Below are positions 59,908-64,000 of a stretch of DNA of 64,000 nt, piece by piece. This DNA is from Burkholderia territorii (GTDB lineage: Bacteria > Pseudomonadota > Gammaproteobacteria > Burkholderiales > Burkholderiaceae). The position numbers and the translations under genes were made by a program. Below the pieces are notes generated by a model. That model was not told the origin of the DNA and made no database searches. It was given only the letters and a program-made list of their open reading frames with translations. Each line of letters begins with the position of its first letter. Position 1 is the stretch's first letter. The stretch covers positions 1 through 64,000 of the forward strand of contig NZ_CADFEJ010000003.1 of the NCBI RefSeq assembly GCF_902833055.1, given 5' to 3'.

Positions 59908-60128
59908 GTGCTTTGACTGCGCAGGTAGCAAGCGTTGTGGATCGAGATAATTTGGTTTATGAAATATGGTTTGAAGCCAAGCAACTCGCAGAAATATCGA
60001 AGGAGCCTGGGTGTGATTACGTTATTGAATTGTACGGGCCCGAGAATGCCCGGGCGTGGCGCGTGAATTTGCAAGAATTCAAATCGTTGATAGATCAAGG
60101 TATCAAAGAATTGATGAACAACCCGTGA
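59904..60128 (+). CDS. Probable immunity protein for the TpsA toxin end (CdiI-like)
   Basis: 74 residues. The ATG overlaps the TpsA stop by 4 bp (ATGA), the arrangement expected of an immunity gene. The protein is small, acidic and soluble: LVYEIWFEAKQLAEISKE then CDYVIELYGPENARAWRVNLQEF and a C-terminal Lys/Glu helix. Base composition is AT-richer than the chromosome, like the last 110 codons of tpsA. It resembles small immunity proteins paired with RHS/CDI toxins in length and pattern, from memory. No function has been shown. Confidence 0.75.
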   Translation: MSALTAQVASVVDRDNLVYEIWFEAKQLAEISKEPGCDYVIELYGPENARAWRVNLQEFKSLIDQGIKELMNNP

Positions 60129-60130
60129 TG

Positions 60131-60175
60131 CCCGGCTCTCGCGACGCGCTCCGTGTAACAGGAGGGCGTCGCGGG
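60131..60175 (+). terminator. Strong hairpin behind the immunity gene
   Basis: GCGACGCGCTCC pairs with GGAGGGCGTCGC around an 8-base loop, with an outer CCCG/CGGG pair. No T-run follows; the IS end begins within 5 bp. It may be the operon's terminator with its T-tract separated by the insertion, or a simple stabilising stem. Confidence 0.5.
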
Positions 60176-60177
60176 CC

Positions 60178-60202
60178 TGTCAGGAATTTTGTGTTTAAGG
60201 CA
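60178..60202 (+). repeat. Left inverted repeat of the IS element
   Basis: 25 bp beginning TGTCAGGA and ending AAGGCA; 20 or so of 25 bases match the complement of the right end. Confidence 0.85.
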
Positions 60203-60225
60203 TAACATGCTCCCAAGGAGAGTTT

Positions 60226-61476
60226 ATGCCACGCAAACCGAAAGCCCAGCCGGCGGCTCTGCCGGCGATTCCGGCCAAGTTGCTCGAGCAGTTCGGTAAC
60301 GGTCCGATGACGGCCGAAGCCATCAATGCCGCGACGCTGGCGCTCAAGAAGGCGCTGATCGAGCGTGCGCTGGGTGGCGAGATGAATCATCATCTCGGCT
60401 ACCCTCCCGGTGCTGCCAAGCCGGCCAACGCCACGAATCAGCGCAACGGCAAAGGGGCCAAGACGGTTCTGACCGAAGACGGTCCGATCCGAATCGAGGT
60501 GCCGCGTGACCGCGACGGCAGCTTCGAACCCGTCCTGATTCCCAAGCACGAACGGCGCTTCACGGGCTTCGACGACAAGATCGTCGCCATGTATGCCCGA
60601 GGCATGACCGTACGCGAGATCCAGGGCTTCCTGCTGGAACAGTACGGTACTGAGGTCTCGCCTGACTTCATCAGCTCAGTGACAGACGAGGTCATGGCCG
60701 AAGTAACCGCCTGGCAGGCCCGGCCGCTCGAGCCGATGTATCCGGTCGTGTTTTTCGACGCACTGCGGGTCAAGATTCGCGAAGACGCCGTCGTGCGCAA
60801 CAAGGCGGTGTACCTGGCGCTGGGCGTGCTGCCCGACGGCACGCGGGAGATCCTGGGCCTGTGGATCGAGAATACCGAGGGGGCCAAATTCTGGATGAAG
60901 GTATTCAACGATCTGAAGACGCGCGGTGTTCACGACATCCTGATCGCCGTCACCGACGGTCTGAAGGGCATGCCCGAAGCGCTGGCGGCAGTGTTTCCGG
61001 CCACGACGCTGCAAACCTGCATCGTCCATTTGATCCGCAACAGCCTGGACTACGCCAGCTGGAAGGACCGCCGAGGACTGACCGCGGCGATCAAACCGAT
61101 CTATGCCGCGCCCAGCGCGGAAGCCGCTCAGGCCGAACTCGATGCGTTTGCGAATGGCCCGTGGGGCCAGAAATTCCCGACCGTCAGCAGCGCGTGGCGC
61201 AACGCCTGGGATCGCGTGATCCCGTTCTTTGCGTTCCCTCCGGGCGTGCGCAAGATCATCTACACAACGAACGCGATTGAAAATATCAACTCGCAGCTGC
61301 GCAAGATCATCAAGACCCGTGGTCACTTCCCGACCGACGAGGCCGCCACCAAGCTCATCTGGCTGGCCTTGCGCAACATCACCGCGAATTGGGGAAGTGC
61401 AGCGCATGACTGGAAGACGGCCACGAACCAGTTCGCTATCCTTTACGCAGATCGATTCGTTCGGCCTTCCGTGTAA
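60226..61476 (+). CDS. IS256-family (Mutator-type) transposase
   Basis: 416 residues, intact. The DDE catalytic triad is Asp178 in VVFFDALR, Asp244 in VTDGLKG and Glu352 in TTNAIENINSQLRK. The C/H-rich signature TLQTCIVHLIRNS lies between the second Asp and the Glu. The N-terminal part (EMNHHLGYPPG, KTVLTEDGPI) is typical for the family. It cuts and pastes the element through its inverted repeats. An AAGGAGAG ribosome site lies 7 bases before the ATG. Codon use is high-GC, like the host. Confidence 0.96.
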   Translation: MPRKPKAQPAALPAIPAKLLEQFGNGPMTAEAINAATLALKKALIERALGGEMNHHLGYPPGAAKPANATNQRNGKGAKTVLTEDGPIRIEVPRDRDGSFEPVLIPKHERRFTGFDDKIVAMYARGMTVREIQGFLLEQYGTEVSPDFISSVTDEVMAEVTAWQARPLEPMYPVVFFDALRVKIREDAVVRNKAVYLALGVLPDGTREILGLWIENTEGAKFWMKVFNDLKTRGVHDILIAVTDGLKGMPEALAAVFPATTLQTCIVHLIRNSLDYASWKDRRGLTAAIKPIYAAPSAEAAQAELDAFANGPWGQKFPTVSSAWRNAWDRVIPFFAFPPGVRKIIYTTNAIENINSQLRKIIKTRGHFPTDEAATKLIWLALRNITANWGSAAHDWKTATNQFAILYADRFVRPSV

Positions 61477-61486
61477 TTACTCAACC

Positions 61487-61511
61487 TGCCTTGAACACGG
61501 AAATCCTGACA
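61487..61511 (-). repeat. Right inverted repeat of the IS element
   Basis: 25 bp starting TGCCTTGAACACGG and ending TCCTGACA, complementary to the left end. It begins 10 bp after the transposase stop. Confidence 0.85.
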
Positions 61512-62390
61512 CCCCCGGCGAGCCGGCTTGCCGCTGCCCCCGCCTACGCTGACCAACAGAATCTTCGCCGAGACGGGCACGCATATCCGCGGCCTGCCCG
61601 TCGCGGACCAGCTCGCAAAGCAGCAAGACGGGTAATGCATGCTGCGCGCCGTGCAGCCCGCAAGGCCCGGCGCGGGTGTCCGCTCGCGCACCCGGACGAT
61701 TGCGCGATCCATTCATGCATGTGCTTCGCATATAAATTCGACGGATTACGCCCCATCTGTCCGACCGCCATGACAGTCCTTTCCAGAATCAACCACGGGA
61801 ATTCAATCGTGGCGTTATGGTCAGGAATTCCCCGTAAGAACAGAATCAATTGCCTTCGGATATCGGGTTTGCCCGATGGTGCGGTATCGTACAAAGATCA
61901 GATGGAAAGTGTCGGATCATTGGCTCATCGAATTCAACGTTGTAAAAAATTCAATGAGTAAAATCGGCGTGATTAAGCGTGTGGCCATGGTTCGCTCGAT
62001 GCTGGGCACTGGGCGCCTACATTTTTTCCGGTAAATCGTCGACCGCGTATTCGCCATCGCTTTCATTCTGGTGCTCATGGCGCGTCAGGCGGCGTGGCGC
62101 GCGAGCAGGAGAGAATGATCGTCAGTGGATTGAAAACATCACGTCGAACAACCGAAATAAAAGCCAGTTGCTGAATTCAGCTTTATAAGCCAGGAAGCCG
62201 TCGTGGATGTTTGATTCGACATGGTTTCGAATTCCTGCGCGCCGGGCAAATTAATGAAGCATTGCTCGACGGAATAATCATGTCATCAATAAAGTAAAGA
62301 TATTCAACGTATTGATCTGCGTCGCAATCGCGGCGTGGCTCGATGCCTCGCTAGATGGGTTATCTAGCATTCTCAATCTGGAGAAACGCA
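61512..62390. other. Gene-free region before the double-glycine peptide gene
   Basis: About 880 bp. The first 200 bp are GC-rich, and from about 61720 to 62370 the sequence is clearly AT-richer. Only short ORFs without ribosome sites are present. It presumably carries the promoter of the peptide gene; no single promoter is convincing. Confidence 0.45.
62350..62368. promoter_or_regulatory. Dyad next to the peptide gene ribosome site
   Basis: GCTAGAT-N5-ATCTAGC, a perfect 7-bp inverted repeat, ends 22 bp before the ATG of the peptide gene. It could be an operator or an mRNA hairpin affecting translation. Confidence 0.5.
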
Positions 62391-62585
62391 ATGCAAGAAC
62401 TGAATCAGCAGGAAATCGCACAAGTTTCCGGCGGCTACTACAGCGGCGGCTCGATTTTCGACACGCTGGGCAACGTGGTCGAGCTGTATGGCCAGACGCT
62501 TTACAACGTCGGCGAAGCACTGACGACGGCTGTCGTCGGCACGGGCAACGCATTGCTCGGCCTGCTGACCGGCCAGCACGCGTAA
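62391..62585 (+). CDS. Double-glycine-leader peptide, bacteriocin (microcin)-like
   Basis: 64 residues. The leader MQELNQQEIAQVSGG ends in Gly-Gly, the site cut by C39-peptidase ABC exporters. The mature part (49 residues) is hydrophobic and Gly-rich, with no Cys: it begins YYSGGSIFDTLG and continues LTTAVVGTGNALLG. This fits an unmodified microcin or a small pore-forming peptide. A GGAGAAA ribosome site lies 5 bases upstream. The HlyD-type adaptor starts 149 bp after. No immunity gene is visible in the gap, so one may lie beyond the window. Confidence 0.8.
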   Translation: MQELNQQEIAQVSGGYYSGGSIFDTLGNVVELYGQTLYNVGEALTTAVVGTGNALLGLLTGQHA

Positions 62586-62734
62586 GCCGGACGCGATTTC
62601 CGTGCGATGGCGCGCGCTGCGTCGCCATCGCGTGAATCGCGGGTTGCCGCGGCACCGAAGCGGGCTGTCGCGGCGATCTTGCCGGTAACCGCAATGCATC
62701 CGCCGAATCCAACCGACTGTCTGTCATCCGTATC

Positions 62735-64000
62735 TTGACGAACCCGACTTCTCTTTTCCGGCACGAAGCTCAACAGGCCCAGCGCGCCGGCGCGCTGGGC
62801 GAGATCGTGCTGGTGCGCCCCGTGTCGCTGACGCTGCTGGCCGTGGCCGCAGTCGCGATGGCCGCCTGCGTGCTGCTGTTCTTCGCGTTCGGCACCTACA
62901 CGCGTCGCACGACGGTCAGCGGTGTCGTGATGCCGGATGCAGGGCTGGTGAAGGTCTATGCGCTGCAGCCGGGCATCGTCGTCGAGCGCGACGTGAAGGA
63001 AGGGCAGCACGTTGCGCGCGGGCAGACGCTCTACACGGTGTCCACCGATCTGCAAAGCGCGGCGGAGGGCGCGACGCAGGCCGCGCTGATCGCGCAGGCG
63101 CGGCAGCGCAAGGCGTCGTTGCTCACGGAAATGGACAAGACACGCAGCCTGCAGCAGGACGAACGCGCGACGGTGCGCGCGAAGATCGCAAGCCTGCGCG
63201 GCGAGCTTGCACAGATCGACGATCAGCTTTCGGCGCAGCGGTTGCGCACGTCGATCGCGGCCGACGGCGCGAAACGCTATCGCGGCCTGCTGGCCCAGGA
63301 CTATATTTCGAAGGATCAGGCACAGCAGCGCGAGGCCGACCTGCTCGACCAGCAGTCGAAGCTGAACGGGCTGCTTCGCGAGCGCGCGTCGACGGCGCAG
63401 TCGCTGACGGAAGCGAACAACCAGTTGGCCGGCCTCGACCTCAAGCAGCAAAACCAGCTCGCGCAGATCGATCGCAACGTGATCGACGTCGACCAGAACC
63501 TGATCGAGAGCGAGGCGAAGCGCCGGATCGTCGTCACCGCACCGGAGACGGGCATCGTGACGGCGGCGATCGCCGACGTCGGCCAGTCGGTCGATACGTC
63601 CCGGCCGCTCGCGAGCGTGGTGCCCGGCGGTGCGCGCTGGCAGGCGCATCTGTTCGTGCCGAGCACGGCGATCGGCTTCGTACGGGTCGGCGAGCCGGTG
63701 CTGATCCGCTATCAGGCGTTCCCGTACCAGAAGTTCGGCCAGTATCGCGCCGTGGTCGTGTCGATCGCGCGCACGGCGCTGTCGGCGGCCGAACTCGCGA
63801 ACGACGGCGGCCCGGCGGCGACGCCGGGCGAGGGGCGCGATGCGACCTTCTATCGCGTGATCGTCGCGCTCGATGCGCAGCACGTCGTCGCGTATGGCGC
63901 GCAGCAGCCGTTGCAGGCCGGCATGACGTTGCAGGCGGACATCCTGCAGGAGCGCAGGCGCCTGTACGAGTGGGTGCTCGAGCCGCTTTACAGCCTGACC
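62735..64000 (+). CDS. HlyD-family membrane-fusion protein for peptide export (3' end outside the window)
   Basis: 422 residues are in the window, with no stop before base 64000. After a cytoplasmic lead with LGEIVLVRP, one membrane helix spans about 31-54. A lipoyl-like half with VERDVKEGQHVARGQTLYTV, a long helical hairpin (about 110-245, rich in Gln/Leu/Ala), the returning half VTAPETGIVTAAIADVGQSV, and a beta-barrel part with PSTAIGFVRVGEPVLIRYQ follow. This is the layout of adaptors that pair with double-glycine peptidase ABC exporters. Start is a TTG at 62735 (MTNPTSLFRH); no strong ribosome site. The ABC transporter is presumably downstream, outside the window. Confidence 0.88.
   Translation, partial: MTNPTSLFRHEAQQAQRAGALGEIVLVRPVSLTLLAVAAVAMAACVLLFFAFGTYTRRTTVSGVVMPDAGLVKVYALQPGIVVERDVKEGQHVARGQTLYTVSTDLQSAAEGATQAALIAQARQRKASLLTEMDKTRSLQQDERATVRAKIASLRGELAQIDDQLSAQRLRTSIAADGAKRYRGLLAQDYISKDQAQQREADLLDQQSKLNGLLRERASTAQSLTEANNQLAGLDLKQQNQLAQIDRNVIDVDQNLIESEAKRRIVVTAPETGIVTAAIADVGQSVDTSRPLASVVPGGARWQAHLFVPSTAIGFVRVGEPVLIRYQAFPYQKFGQYRAVVVSIARTALSAAELANDGGPAATPGEGRDATFYRVIVALDAQHVVAYGAQQPLQAGMTLQADILQERRRLYEWVLEPLYSLT

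Larger units (their letters stand above)
60178..61511 (+). mobile_element. IS256-family insertion sequence (about 1.33 kb)
   Basis: The ends are imperfect inverted repeats: TGTCAGGA-TTTT-GTGTTTAAGGCA-like at the left and its complement (with TTTCC and one further change) at the right. They flank one Mutator-type transposase gene with a typical length for the family. No 8-9 bp target duplication is visible in the flanks (CGCGGGCC versus CCCCCGGC). Confidence 0.85.

Noticed and set aside
61770..61961. 64-codon ATG ORF between the IS and the peptide gene
   Set aside because: No ribosome site, no hydrophobic or double-glycine leader, and composition unlike a coding region.
45801..64000. Integrative element bounded by a duplicated tRNA-Arg end
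   Set aside because: No copy of the tRNA 3' end and no integrase gene were found in the window.

Overview
The window is high-GC proteobacterial DNA whose gene content and order (mltD; carA-lysE-carB-greA; rlmE-ftsH-folP-glmM; pstSCAB-phoU-phoB-phoR; ppk/ppx; olsB) match what I know of chromosome 1 of Burkholderia, most likely the B. cepacia complex. This assignment rests on recalled gene order and protein families; no search was run.

Layout. 1-12 kb: a truncated phospholipase-D-like gene whose 3' end is tandemly duplicated, a phosphoribosyltransferase, an intracellular PHA depolymerase, a glutathione transferase, a ProP-type transporter with a long leader, a UPF0060 membrane protein, dnaQ-rnhA-methyltransferase on the minus strand facing away from gloB, then mltD and an MFS transporter. 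12-25 kb: carbamoyl-phosphate synthase (carA and carB split by a LysE-type exporter), greA, a DUF4149 protein, yhbY, rlmE, ftsH (TTG start), folP and glmM. 25-36 kb: a complete phosphate regulon block, pstSCAB-phoU-phoBR, preceded by a ladder of PhoB half-sites, followed by a bidirectional terminator and divergent ppk and ppx. 36-46 kb: tRNA-Pro(TGG), sixA, olsB, a MATE exporter, DUF2288, an acyl-CoA synthetase, an NlpD-like protein, an aldose epimerase, uppP, tRNA-Arg(TCT), and three small membrane-protein ORFs.

From the tRNA-Arg onward (about 46-64 kb) the content is accessory. It holds two small envelope-type ORFs, then a two-partner secretion locus: TpsB transporter, an unrecognised lipoprotein, and a 3207-residue CdiA/FHA-like TpsA. 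TpsA ends in a short AT-richer toxin-like module that overlaps a 74-residue probable immunity gene by 4 bp. An IS256-family element with 25-bp inverted repeats sits directly behind it. Beyond a gene-free stretch of about 0.9 kb lie a double-glycine-leader (bacteriocin-like) peptide gene and an HlyD-type export adaptor that runs off the window. Two different antagonism systems therefore lie side by side.

The accessory region is the part most likely to be new: the lipoprotein between tpsB and tpsA, the toxin/immunity module, and the double-glycine peptide with its adaptor. The phosphate block is conventional, but its regulatory DNA (five PhoB half-sites in register, paired hairpins behind pstS) can be read directly.
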